Of a stretch of DNA of 64,000 nt, positions 1-8,475 are shown piece by piece. Source of the DNA: Nocardia neocaledoniensis (GTDB taxonomy: Bacteria; Actinomycetota; Actinomycetes; Mycobacteriales; Mycobacteriaceae); NCBI RefSeq assembly GCF_003182135.1, contig NZ_QGTL01000017.1, positions 62,001 to 126,000 of the forward strand, written 5' to 3'. Position numbers and translations under genes: made by a program. How positions within the stretch are numbered: the first letter of the stretch is position 1; each line of letters begins with the position of its first letter. Below the pieces are notes generated by a model, which was given only the letters and a program-made list of their open reading frames with translations, was not told the DNA's origin and did no database searches.

Positions 1-224
1 ACGGTGTCGAACGCAGCCGCGATGATCGGCGCGTAGAACTCGTCGGGGCGCGATTCGCCGGACTCCCAGCGGCGCCAGTTGCGGAGCAGAGTACTGTCTG
101 TCGGCAGGTTGTGGGAGGACTTGGCACGCATCGCGCGGACGGCATCGGCTTGCGACCACCCCCTCGCGTCACGTTCCGAGCGCATCCGGACAGCCCAGAC
201 GGGTCGATCATCAGTTGCGGTCAC
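1..224 (-). CDS. XRE-type helix-turn-helix regulator, N-terminal part (cut by window edge)
   Basis: The reverse strand reads from a GTG at 224 into at least 74 codons with no stop before the window edge. The visible protein begins VTATDDRPVWAVRMRSERDA and continues with GWSQADAVRAM, a typical first helix pair of a Cro/CI-type HTH (roughly residues 12-65), followed by WRRWESGESRP, the usual arginine-rich end of such domains. Actinobacterial proteins of this type often carry a long C-terminal TPR-like region, which would lie outside the window. It is divergent from the small resolvase-fold gene at 465. DNA-binding function is inferred from the fold; the regulated genes cannot be deduced. Confidence 0.7.
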   Translation of the reverse strand, partial: MTATDDRPVWAVRMRSERDARGWSQADAVRAMRAKSSHNLPTDSTLLRNWRRWESGESRPDEFYAPIIAAAFDT

Positions 225-464
225 GGCGGTAGTATTCCACCAGTTAACGTTCGGCGTCCCGAATAGGGCATGTAGATGTCATCGGCTTGACATCTGCTGC
301 GAACGGCGCCGAATCCGCATGCTGTAAGTAGGTGCCCGGCCCGCAGACCGGACACCCGCCCTGTGGGAGAGCTTGCAGGGCAACGCAGTACCCCCGCGCG
401 GCGCACGGCGCGGCGCGGGGGGATCCGACAACAGAACAGCGATCCCAATCCAACGGAGGTTCGG

Positions 465-770
465 GTGGAAGCGTTGATCTATGGATACTTGCGGGACGAT
501 CTGGCCGAAGGCCAGGGCGACCAATTGGAGGATGCGCTACGCAGCCTCGCGCGCACCGCGGGGATGTGTTTCGCCGCGACGTTCCATGAATCGACCGCGG
601 GTGACGGTGCGGCGTTCGCCGAGCTCACCCAGGAATTGAAGCGGGCCGACGCACACCACGTGGTGGTGCCGTCCCTCGATCACCTTGCGGGCCAGACGAT
701 TCCACGTGACCTGCTGATCGCGAAGCTGGCACACGAGGCGGCCGCCCAAGTGCTCACCCTGGAGCGCTGA
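465..770 (+). CDS. Small resolvase-fold protein lacking catalytic residues
   Basis: A 101-residue protein. I chose the GTG at 465 because GGAGG (455-459) sits at good spacing and the ALIYGYLRDDLAEGQ start aligns with the first strand of serine-recombinase N-terminal domains (usually YGYLRVS). The catalytic Ser of a resolvase (the S of RVS) is replaced by Asp/Asp, and the helix with conserved Arg residues is not evident. The later segment ADAHHVVVPSLDHLAG resembles the strand and DLDRLGR-like element of the family. It stops at about 100 residues, with no DNA-binding domain. Likely a catalytically dead, domesticated resolvase-like domain; its role is unknown. An ORF upstream in the same frame would extend it to 363 but lacks a ribosome-binding site. 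Confidence 0.6.
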   Translation: MEALIYGYLRDDLAEGQGDQLEDALRSLARTAGMCFAATFHESTAGDGAAFAELTQELKRADAHHVVVPSLDHLAGQTIPRDLLIAKLAHEAAAQVLTLER

Positions 771-923
771 CCATGGCCGGCTCCGGATCCGAACCACCAT
801 CTCGGTAGCGGCCGCGCTCCGGCCGCCCACCGGTCAGCAGCACGGCGCTGACGATCTCTGCCGCTGCCGAACCGCCGTCGCCTTCGCTCGCGCGAGCGAA
901 GACTCTCAGGCCAGCGGTGACAA

Positions 924-1808
924 CTACAGACCGAAACTGCCTGGGCCGCGCCGCCGGAGGTACTTCTCGAACTCCGCCGCGATCGCGTCGCCGTCGATCT
1001 TCGACATCGTCTCGTTGAGGTCGATCGCCGCGTCGCCCCGCTCCTCGAGCGAGCGCACGTACTCGTTGATCTCCTCGTCGCCGACGGTCATCTCGTTGAC
1101 CGCCGCCTCCCACTCCTCGGCCTGCTTGGGCAGCTCGCCCAGCGGGACCTCGATGTCGAGGACGTCCTCGACCCGGTGCAGCAACGCGATGGTCGCCTTG
1201 GGGTTCGGCGGCTGGGAGACGTAGTGCGGCACCGCCGCCCAGAACGACACCGCGGGCACCCCGGCCTTCACGCACTGGTCCTGCAGCACGCCGGTGATCC
1301 CGGTCGGGCCCTCGTATCTGGTCTGCTCCAGGCTGAACCGCTCGGCGGCCTCGGGGCTGTAGGCCGAACCGGTCACCGGCACCGGTCGCGTGTGCGGGGT
1401 GTCGGCCAGCAGCGCGCCGAGGATCACCACGGTCTCCACGCCCAGCTGTTCGATGAACTCGAGCAGGTCGTTGCAGAAGCTGCGCCAGCGCATGTTCGGT
1501 TCGATGCCGCGCAGCAGCACCACGTCACGGTCGCTACCGGGCGGCGAGCACACCGAGAGCATGGTCGAGGGCCACTGGATCTCCCTGGTCACCCCGTCGA
1601 CCTGACGCACCGTCGGACGGTTGACCTGGTAGTCGTAGTAGTCCTCGGAATCGAGTTCGGCGAGCGGCTCGGCGTCCCAGATCAACTCCAGATGTTCGAC
1701 CGCGCCACTGGCCGCGTCACCGGCGTCGTTCCAGCCCTCGAAGGCAGCAACCAGCACGGGATTGCGCAACGTCGGCAGTTCCGTCTCGGGGGTCTCACTG
1801 GCATCCAC
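924..1808 (-). CDS. PAC2 family protein (proteasome assembly chaperone-like fold)
   Basis: A 294-residue protein beginning MDASETPETELPTLRNPVL. The block LVAAFEGWNDAGDAASGAV near residues 19-37 is the hallmark of actinobacterial PAC2 proteins (Rv2125 type), followed by the YDYQVNRPTVR segment. The family shares its fold with eukaryotic proteasome assembly chaperone 2, but an assembly role in bacteria is not established. It is divergent from metH, as in M. tuberculosis, and about 19 kb from the proteasome genes. The charged C-terminus (residues 255-294) is predicted to be helical. Soluble, with no signal peptide. Confidence 0.85.
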   Translation of the reverse strand: MDASETPETELPTLRNPVLVAAFEGWNDAGDAASGAVEHLELIWDAEPLAELDSEDYYDYQVNRPTVRQVDGVTREIQWPSTMLSVCSPPGSDRDVVLLRGIEPNMRWRSFCNDLLEFIEQLGVETVVILGALLADTPHTRPVPVTGSAYSPEAAERFSLEQTRYEGPTGITGVLQDQCVKAGVPAVSFWAAVPHYVSQPPNPKATIALLHRVEDVLDIEVPLGELPKQAEEWEAAVNEMTVGDEEINEYVRSLEERGDAAIDLNETMSKIDGDAIAAEFEKYLRRRGPGSFGL

Positions 1809-1946
1809 CCGGTCAGCCTAGTGTCTGTGGCGAATTGTTTTGCGGTGACCGGCGCTGTTGCGTGTTTCCGGCGCGCGCTGTGTCGCAGGCCACTCCGATC
1901 ACCCACAGTGGTCCGGTTCGTCGGTGTCGCCCATTAGTCTTGATTC

Positions 1947-4900
1947 ATGTCTGCGTCCTCGCCCGCCGGGTTCGATACCACGCTCCTCGACACGCTGCGA
2001 CGGCGTGTCGTCATCGGCGACGGTGCGATGGGCACGATGTTGCAGGCCGCGGATCTCACGCTCGACGACTTCCGCGGCCTCGAGGGCTGCAACGAGATCC
2101 TCAACGACACCAGGCCCGACGTGCTGCGCGCGATCCACCGCGCGTACTTCGAGGCGGGCGCCGACGCCGTCGAGACCAACACCTTCGGCTGCAACCTGCC
2201 CAACCTCGCCGACTACGACATCGCCGACCGCATCCGTGACCTGTCCGAGCGCGGCACCCGCCTGGCTCGCGAGGTCGCCGACGAGATGGGCCCCGCCGCC
2301 GACGGCACCCCGCGCTACGTGCTGGGCTCGATGGGCCCCGGCACCAAGCTGCCCACCCTCGGCCACGCTCCGTTCGCCGCGCTGCGCGACGCCTACACCG
2401 AGGCCGCGCTCGGCATGCTCGACGGCGGCGCCGACGCGATCCTCGTCGAGACCTGCCAGGACCTGCTGCAGGTGAAGGCCGCGGTCACCGGCAGCAGGCG
2501 CGCGATGCTCGCCGCGGGCCGCCGGATCCCGATCATCACCCACGTCACCGTGGAGACCACCGGCACCATGCTGGTCGGCAGCGAGATCGGCGCGGCGCTG
2601 ACCGCGCTGGAACCGCTCGGCATCGACATGATCGGCCTGAACTGCGCCACCGGCCCCGACGAGATGAGCGAGCACCTGCGGCACCTGTCGCGGCACGCGC
2701 AGATCCCGGTGTCGGTGATGCCGAACGCCGGCCTGCCGGTGCTCGGCGCGAACGGCGCGGAGTACCCGCTCACCCCCGAGGAGCTCGCGGCCGCGATGAG
2801 CGGGTTCGTCTCCGAATTCGGCCTGTCGCTGGTCGGCGGGTGCTGTGGCACCACCCCCGAGCACATCCGCCAGGTCGCCGAGGCGGTCCGCGCGGTCGAG
2901 TCCACGCTGCCGCCGATCGAGGCGCGGCGCGCGCCCGAGCACGAGCCCGCCGTGTCGAGCATGTACACCGCCGTCCCGTTCGAGCAGGACGCCTCGATCC
3001 TGATGATCGGCGAGCGCACGAACGCCAACGGCTCCAAGGCATTCCGCGACGCGATGCTGGCCGAGGACTGGCAGCGCTGCCTCGAGATCGCCAAGGACCA
3101 GACCCGCGACGGCGCCCACATGCTCGACCTGTGCGTCGACTACGTGGGCCGCGACGGCACCGCCGACATGAACGAGCTGGCCTCGCGCCTGGCCACCTCC
3201 TCGACGCTGCCGATCATGCTCGACTCCACCGAACCGCCCGTGCTGCAGGCGGGTCTGCAGCACCTGGGGGGCCGCTGCGCGGTGAACTCGGTGAACTACG
3301 AGGACGGCGCCGGCCCGGATTCCCGCTTCCAGCAGATCATGCGACTGGTGTCCGAACACGGCGCCGCCGTGGTCGCGCTGACCATCGACGAGGAGGGCCA
3401 GGCCCGCACGGCCGAGGCCAAGGTGGCGATCGCCGAACGGTTGATCGAGGACATCACGACCAACTGGGGCCTGCTCGAGTCCGACATCATCGTCGACACG
3501 CTGACCTTCACCCTGGGCACCGGCCAGGAGGAGTCGCGGCGCGACGGTCTCGAGACCATCAACGCGATCCGCGAACTCAAGCGCAAGCACCCCGATGTGC
3601 AGACCACCCTCGGCCTGTCCAACATCTCCTTCGGCCTGAACCCGGCCGCCCGGCAGGTGCTGAACTCGGTGTTCATGCACGAATGCGTGGAGGCGGGCCT
3701 GGATTCGGCGATCGTGCACGCCTCCAAGATCCTGCCGATGAGCCGGATCCCCGAGGAGCAGCGCCAGGTCGCCCTCGACCTGGTCTACGACCGCCGCAGC
3801 GAGGGCTACGACCCGCTGCAGAAGCTGATGGCCCTGTTCGAGGGCGTGTCCACGGCCTCGTCGAAGGCCTCGCGCGCCGAGGAACTGGCCGCGCTGCCGC
3901 TGTTCGAGCGGCTCGAGCAGCGCATCGTCGACGGCGAGCGCAACGGCCTCGGCGAGGACCTGGACGAGGCGATGAAGTCGGTCCCGCCGCTGCGGATCAT
4001 CAACGAGACCCTGCTGTCGGGCATGAAGACCGTCGGTGAGCTGTTCGGCTCCGGCCAGATGCAGCTGCCGTTCGTGCTGCAGTCGGCCGAGGTGATGAAA
4101 ACCGCTGTCGCGCACCTGGAACCGCACATGGAGGCCACCGACGACTCCGGCAAGGGCCGGATCGTGCTGGCCACGGTGAAGGGCGACGTGCACGACATCG
4201 GCAAGAACCTCGTCGACATCATCCTGTCCAACAACGGCTACGAGGTGGTCAACCTCGGCATCAAGCAGCCGATCGCCACCATCCTCGACGCCGCGCAGGA
4301 CAAGAAGGCCGACGTGATCGGCATGTCCGGCCTGCTGGTGAAGTCGACCGTGGTGATGAAGGAGAACCTCGAGGAGCTCAACGCCAAGGGCGTGGCCGAG
4401 CAGTTCCCCGTGCTCCTCGGCGGCGCCGCGCTGACCCGCGCCTACGTGGAGAACGACCTCACCGCGGTCTACGACGGCGACGTGCACTACGCCCGCGACG
4501 CGTTCGAGGGCCTGCGCCTGATGGACGAGATCATGACCGTCAAGCGCGGCGGTGGCCTCGACCCCGACAGCCCGGAGGCGATCGCCGCCAGGGAGAAGGC
4601 CGCCGAGCGCAAGGCCCGCCACGAGCGGTCCAAGCGGATCGCCGCCGAGCGCAAGGCCGCCGAGGTGCCGATCGAGGTGCCCGAGCGCTCCGACGTCGCC
4701 GCAGACCTGCCGGTGCCGACGCCGCCGTTCTGGGGCACCCGTGTGGTGAAAGGCCTTCCGCTGCAGGAGTACTCGGGCCTGCTCGACGAGCGCGCCTTGT
4801 TCCTGGGGCAGTGGGGCCTGCGCGGTCAGCGCAGCGGTGACGGACCGACCTACGAGGAGCTGGTGGAGACCGAGGGCCGCCCGCGGCTGCGGGCCTGGCT

Positions 4901-5543
4901 CGACCGGCTCGCCACCGAGGGAGTGCTGCAGCACGCCGCCGTCGTCTACGGGTACTTCCCCGCGGTGTCGGAGGGCGACGAGGTCGTCGTGCTCACCGAG
5001 CCGGAGGCCGACGCGCCGGAACGGTTCCGGTTCACCTTCCCGCGTCAGCAGCGCGACCGGTTCCTGTGCATCGCCGACTTCATCCGCTCGCGGAACAAGG
5101 CCCGCGAGACCGGGCAGGTCGACGTGCTGCCGTTCCAGCTGGTCACCATGGGTCAGCCGATCGCCGACTTCGCCAACGCACTGTTCGCGGCCGACAACTA
5201 CCGCGACTACCTCGAGGTGCACGGCGTGGGCGTGCAGCTCACCGAGGCGCTGGCCGAGTACTGGCACCGCCGGGTGCGCGAGGAGCTGACCCTGGAGGGC
5301 CACTCCGTCGCCGACGACGATCCCGCCGACATCCAGGAGTACTTCAAGCTCGGCTACCGCGGTGCGCGGTACTCCTTCGGCTACGGCGCCTGCCCGGAGC
5401 TCGAGGACCGGGCCAAACTGGTCGACCTGCTGGAGGCGCACCGGGTGGGGGTGACGCTGTCGGAGGAACTGCAGCTGCACCCCGAGCAGTCCACCGACGC
5501 GTTCGTGCTGCTGCATCCGGAGGCGAAGTACTTCAACGCCTGA
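1947..5543 (+). CDS. metH: Cobalamin-dependent methionine synthase
   Basis: A 1198-residue four-module enzyme that transfers the methyl group of 5-methyltetrahydrofolate to homocysteine through methylcobalamin. Homocysteine module (about 10-320): zinc ligands Cys233 (GLNCATGP) and Cys299/Cys300 (GGCCGTTP). Folate module (about 350-620): ILMIGERTNANGSK. Cobalamin cap and Rossmann module (about 645-880): DVHDIGKN with base-off ligand His749. C-terminal reactivation domain: RGARYSFGYGACPELEDR for AdoMet binding. Length is normal for the family. It stands alone with a strong hairpin after the stop. The window also carries many cobalamin biosynthesis genes, so cofactor and user are encoded near each other. 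I found no cobalamin riboswitch in the 138 bases upstream. Confidence 0.97.
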   Translation: MSASSPAGFDTTLLDTLRRRVVIGDGAMGTMLQAADLTLDDFRGLEGCNEILNDTRPDVLRAIHRAYFEAGADAVETNTFGCNLPNLADYDIADRIRDLSERGTRLAREVADEMGPAADGTPRYVLGSMGPGTKLPTLGHAPFAALRDAYTEAALGMLDGGADAILVETCQDLLQVKAAVTGSRRAMLAAGRRIPIITHVTVETTGTMLVGSEIGAALTALEPLGIDMIGLNCATGPDEMSEHLRHLSRHAQIPVSVMPNAGLPVLGANGAEYPLTPEELAAAMSGFVSEFGLSLVGGCCGTTPEHIRQVAEAVRAVESTLPPIEARRAPEHEPAVSSMYTAVPFEQDASILMIGERTNANGSKAFRDAMLAEDWQRCLEIAKDQTRDGAHMLDLCVDYVGRDGTADMNELASRLATSSTLPIMLDSTEPPVLQAGLQHLGGRCAVNSVNYEDGAGPDSRFQQIMRLVSEHGAAVVALTIDEEGQARTAEAKVAIAERLIEDITTNWGLLESDIIVDTLTFTLGTGQEESRRDGLETINAIRELKRKHPDVQTTLGLSNISFGLNPAARQVLNSVFMHECVEAGLDSAIVHASKILPMSRIPEEQRQVALDLVYDRRSEGYDPLQKLMALFEGVSTASSKASRAEELAALPLFERLEQRIVDGERNGLGEDLDEAMKSVPPLRIINETLLSGMKTVGELFGSGQMQLPFVLQSAEVMKTAVAHLEPHMEATDDSGKGRIVLATVKGDVHDIGKNLVDIILSNNGYEVVNLGIKQPIATILDAAQDKKADVIGMSGLLVKSTVVMKENLEELNAKGVAEQFPVLLGGAALTRAYVENDLTAVYDGDVHYARDAFEGLRLMDEIMTVKRGGGLDPDSPEAIAAREKAAERKARHERSKRIAAERKAAEVPIEVPERSDVAADLPVPTPPFWGTRVVKGLPLQEYSGLLDERALFLGQWGLRGQRSGDGPTYEELVETEGRPRLRAWLDRLATEGVLQHAAVVYGYFPAVSEGDEVVVLTEPEADAPERFRFTFPRQQRDRFLCIADFIRSRNKARETGQVDVLPFQLVTMGQPIADFANALFAADNYRDYLEVHGVGVQLTEALAEYWHRRVREELTLEGHSVADDDPADIQEYFKLGYRGARYSFGYGACPELEDRAKLVDLLEAHRVGVTLSEELQLHPEQSTDAFVLLHPEAKYFNA

Positions 5544-5567
5544 CACACTGACAGTTCTCGGCTGATC

Positions 5568-5592
5568 GGACCGGTCCCGCGCGGGCCGGTCC
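5568..5592 (+). terminator. Hairpin terminator after metH
   Basis: GGACCGG pairs with CCGGTCC, and inside it CCCG pairs with CGGG, 24 bases after the metH stop. There is no long T-run, as is usual in actinobacteria. Confidence 0.65.
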
Positions 5593-5756
5593 GGCGTCGT
5601 TTGTGAGTCCGGTCACGACGCGGTGTGGAGTGCCTGGAGCGGATCGCCCTCGGCGCAGGGCAAAGCAGTTCAGCACGTAGGATTTTCGGAAAGTTTCATC
5701 CCGCTGTGGCGCGGAGGGCTGGACGACTCGGCGGTATTGCAGGAGGGGCACAAGCT

Positions 5757-7550
5757 ATGACATCGGATCGGTTGATCGCGGGTCGCTATCGGCTCACCGA
5801 CCCGATCGGCACGGGCGCGATGGGGGTCGTGTGGCGTGCCACCGATGTCCGGTTGCGCCGCACCGTGGCCGTGAAGCAGTTGCTGCTCGCGCCGGGTCTC
5901 ACCGGAACCCAGGCGCTGGAGGCGAAGTTGCGCGCCATGCGCGAGGGCCGCATCGCCGCGCGCCTGCACCACCCGAACGCCATCACCGTCTTCGACGTCG
6001 CCGAGGAAGACGGCCAGCCGTGGCTGGTCATGGAGTACATGAACGCGCCGAGTCTGGCGGTGAAGCTGGCAGGCGGCGCGACCCTGCCCCCGATCGAGGT
6101 GGCCGGAATCGGCGCGCAGGCCGCCGCGGCGCTGTCGGCGGCCCACGACGCCGGGATCATGCATCGCGACGTGAAGCCTGCCAACCTGCTCGTCGGCGAC
6201 GACGGCACGGTCAAGCTCACCGACTTCGGCATCTCGCACGCCACCGGCGACGTCACCGTCACCGCCACGGGGTTCCTGGCGGGGACCCCGGCCTACCTGG
6301 CGCCCGAGATCGCCAGGGGAGACAACCCGAAGCCCGCCGCCGACGTGTTCGCGCTCGGCTCCACCCTCTACGCCGCGGTGGAGGGCGCCCCGCCGTTCGG
6401 GGAGGGCGACAACCCGTTGGCCGTGCTGCACGCGGTCGCGCGCGGCGTCGTGCCGGAGCCGAAGCGGGCCGGGCCGCTGGGCCCGGTGCTGATGTGGCTG
6501 CTCACCGCGTCGGCCGAGGAGCGGCCGACCATGGCACAGGCCAGGAAGGCACTGGAAGACGTTGCGGCGGGCCGGGTTCCGGCCTTGCCGGCAACGGCGA
6601 CGAAGGTGCTGCCGATGAGCGAGGCGGCCACCACGCTGCTGCCGCAGCCGACCGCGCCCACCACGGGGTCGGCCGCGAAGGCCGGCGCAGCGGGACTTCT
6701 GGGTGGTGGCCTCGCGCTGGCCAAGGCGGCGCGCTCGGCCATCACCGGCGGATCGTCGGGGGGCGCCGGTGCGGCGGGACCGGGTTCCACGGCGAGCGCG
6801 GGTCAGCGTCCCACTGGGACGGGGGACGGCGCACTTCACGCGCCGACGGGCGGGAACGGCACCGGCGCGGTGTCGCCCTCGGGTGCGCCACCGGCAGGCG
6901 CCAATCCGCCCGCGCGCACCGAGTCCGCGCACAACAACAATCGTGCCATCCTGCTGCTCGCCGCCGCCGTCGCGGCGTTCACGGTGATGCTGGTGGTCCT
7001 CGTGCTGACCCGCGATCGCGGCGCCGATCCCGGTCGGCGGGCCGCGGATCCGGTCACCGTCACCACCGTCGTCGACGGCAAGGTGAGCACCGTGGTGATC
7101 GTGCCCGACCAGGAGACGGTCACCGTGCCCGTCACCGTCACCCCCAGCGGACCCACCGCGACGACCGCCCCGGCAACGAGCACCTCGGCCAAGCCCACCT
7201 CTACGCCCGCGCCGACCACGACGACGACCACGCAGGCGGGACCACCGACACCCGAGCGGATCAGCCAGTTCATCGCCGGGTACTACGGCATGCTGCCGGG
7301 CAACGTCGGCGGGGCGTGGGCCCAGCTCGCGCCGGGCTATCAGGCCCAGACCGGCGGGTTCGGCCAGTACTCCTCGTTCTGGTCGACCGTGCGCTCGGTG
7401 AGCGTGGGCGCGATCACTCCGAGCGGGGAGAACCGCGCCGTCGTCTCGCTCACCTACCACCTCACGAACGGCTCGGTGAGCTCGGAGAATCGCTGGATCC
7501 AGGTCGGCGGCGCGGGGAGCGGGCTGCAGATCACCGCGTCGGGGGTCTGA
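5757..7550 (+). CDS. Membrane-anchored PASTA-less Ser/Thr protein kinase
   Basis: A 597-residue Pkn-type kinase. The ATG at 5757 follows AGGAGGGG and places the start directly before the domain; the longer frame from 5625 has no comparable site. The kinase domain spans about residues 9-270: glycine loop GTGAMG (18-23), catalytic Lys40 (VAVKQ), HRDVKPANLL with Asp138, and DFG at 156-158, so it should be active. A Gly/Ala/Pro-rich linker (about 300-390) leads to one membrane helix (397-418). Outside lies a Thr/Pro-rich spacer and a roughly 95-residue C-terminal domain ending in ENRWIQVGG, which resembles a small NTF2-like sensor fold and not PASTA repeats. The extracellular ligand is unknown. 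In actinobacteria such kinases regulate growth and cell envelope processes. Confidence 0.88.
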   Translation: MTSDRLIAGRYRLTDPIGTGAMGVVWRATDVRLRRTVAVKQLLLAPGLTGTQALEAKLRAMREGRIAARLHHPNAITVFDVAEEDGQPWLVMEYMNAPSLAVKLAGGATLPPIEVAGIGAQAAAALSAAHDAGIMHRDVKPANLLVGDDGTVKLTDFGISHATGDVTVTATGFLAGTPAYLAPEIARGDNPKPAADVFALGSTLYAAVEGAPPFGEGDNPLAVLHAVARGVVPEPKRAGPLGPVLMWLLTASAEERPTMAQARKALEDVAAGRVPALPATATKVLPMSEAATTLLPQPTAPTTGSAAKAGAAGLLGGGLALAKAARSAITGGSSGGAGAAGPGSTASAGQRPTGTGDGALHAPTGGNGTGAVSPSGAPPAGANPPARTESAHNNNRAILLLAAAVAAFTVMLVVLVLTRDRGADPGRRAADPVTVTTVVDGKVSTVVIVPDQETVTVPVTVTPSGPTATTAPATSTSAKPTSTPAPTTTTTTQAGPPTPERISQFIAGYYGMLPGNVGGAWAQLAPGYQAQTGGFGQYSSFWSTVRSVSVGAITPSGENRAVVSLTYHLTNGSVSSENRWIQVGGAGSGLQITASGV

Positions 7551-7571
7551 GCCGCACCCGCTACGCTGGAC

Positions 7572-7593
7572 CGGACCGGTGATCACCGGTCCG
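7572..7593. promoter_or_regulatory. Perfect 22-base palindrome between kinase and HAD genes
   Basis: The half CGGACCGGTGA is followed by its exact reverse complement, giving a 9-bp stem around a GATC loop if transcribed. It may be the kinase terminator or an operator for the HAD gene at 7626. Confidence 0.55.
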
Positions 7594-7625
7594 ACCCGAC
7601 GTGACGAGAACGAGGCGAGAACCAG

Positions 7626-8321
7626 GTGAGCGCGCGACCGGCCGCGGTGCTGTGGGATATGGACGGCACGCTGCTCGATTCGGAGAAGCTGTGGGACATC
7701 GCGGTGCGCGAGCTCGCCCGCGAACACGGCAGGGAACTGTCCGACGAGGTCCGCCACGCGCTGATCGGCGCCGCGGGCCCGAACGCCCTGCGGATCCTGT
7801 TCGACGGGATCGGCGTACCGGCCACGCCGCAGGTGATCGCCGAGGCGGGCGACTTCCTCGAGGAGCGGGTCACCGAGTTGATGCTCGGCCCGATCCCGTG
7901 GCGCCCCGGCGCCAAGGACGCGCTGGCGATGGTGCGCGAGGCCGATCTGCGCTGTGCCCTGGTGACCAACACCAAGCGCTCGCTCGCCGAGTACGGCCTC
8001 GACACCCTGGGCCGCGACTTCTTCGACATCTCCGTCTGCGGTGACGAGGTGGCGCACGGCAAGCCCGACCCGGCCATCTACCGCAGGGCCGCCGAGCTGC
8101 TCGGTCTCGCGCCCGGCGACTGCGTGGCCGTCGAGGACTCGCCCACCGGCGCGCTCGCGGCGCAGGGGGCAGGCTGCGCGCTGATCGTGATTCCCTGCGA
8201 AATCGCGGTTCCCGAGGTGCCTGGGCGGGTATTCCGGGAAACACTGGTAGGTCTGTCGGTCGACGATCTGCGGGCCGCGACCGCGGTGCGCGACGAACAT
8301 CTCGGCGGCGCAGCGAGATAG
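7626..8321 (+). CDS. HAD-superfamily phosphatase, beta-phosphoglucomutase-like subfamily
   Basis: A 231-residue soluble hydrolase starting at GTG 7626. Motif I WDMDGTLLDSE (residues 10-20) contains the nucleophile and acid/base aspartates. Motif II is the Thr of LVTNTKRS near 116, and motifs III/IV are the HGKPDPAIY lysine and EDSPTGALAA acidic pair. The helical cap inserted after motif I (about 20-90) marks subfamily IA, which includes phosphoglycolate phosphatases and beta-PGM. The physiological substrate cannot be read from sequence. It is preceded by a palindrome and followed by the promoter region of the oxygenase cassette. Confidence 0.88.
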   Translation: MSARPAAVLWDMDGTLLDSEKLWDIAVRELAREHGRELSDEVRHALIGAAGPNALRILFDGIGVPATPQVIAEAGDFLEERVTELMLGPIPWRPGAKDALAMVREADLRCALVTNTKRSLAEYGLDTLGRDFFDISVCGDEVAHGKPDPAIYRRAAELLGLAPGDCVAVEDSPTGALAAQGAGCALIVIPCEIAVPEVPGRVFRETLVGLSVDDLRAATAVRDEHLGGAAR

Positions 8322-8346
8322 GGCGTAATAGCCTACCGTGATAATT

Positions 8347-8373
8347 CCGCGATCGCGGTTGAATTTTCGAAAA
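8347..8373. promoter_or_regulatory. Two adjacent palindromes upstream of the oxygenase cassette
   Basis: CCGCGATCGCGG (8347-8358) and TTTTCGAAAA (8364-8373) lie 100-130 bases before the oxygenase start, in a locally AT-rich stretch of otherwise GC-rich DNA. Candidate operator or promoter element for the three-gene cassette. Confidence 0.4.
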
Positions 8374-8475
8374 CTCTTGCCGCACAGTCGAATTCATCTC
8401 ACTGTGATCTGTTCGGGATAGGCCGGATTCGGCGAAACGCGGGCGTGTCGCGGAAAGTTCCCGCAAAATGAACGC

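Noticed and set aside
1809..1946. Possible cobalamin riboswitch upstream of metH
   Set aside because: No B12-box core or surrounding conserved elements are visible in the 138-base gap; the short GCCACT string alone is not sufficient.
1899..5546. Long open frame of 1215 codons on the reverse strand through metH
   Set aside because: It is the antisense shadow of metH created by high GC third-position bias; it has no recognisable motifs and a Gly/Val/His/Arg-rich composition typical of such shadows.
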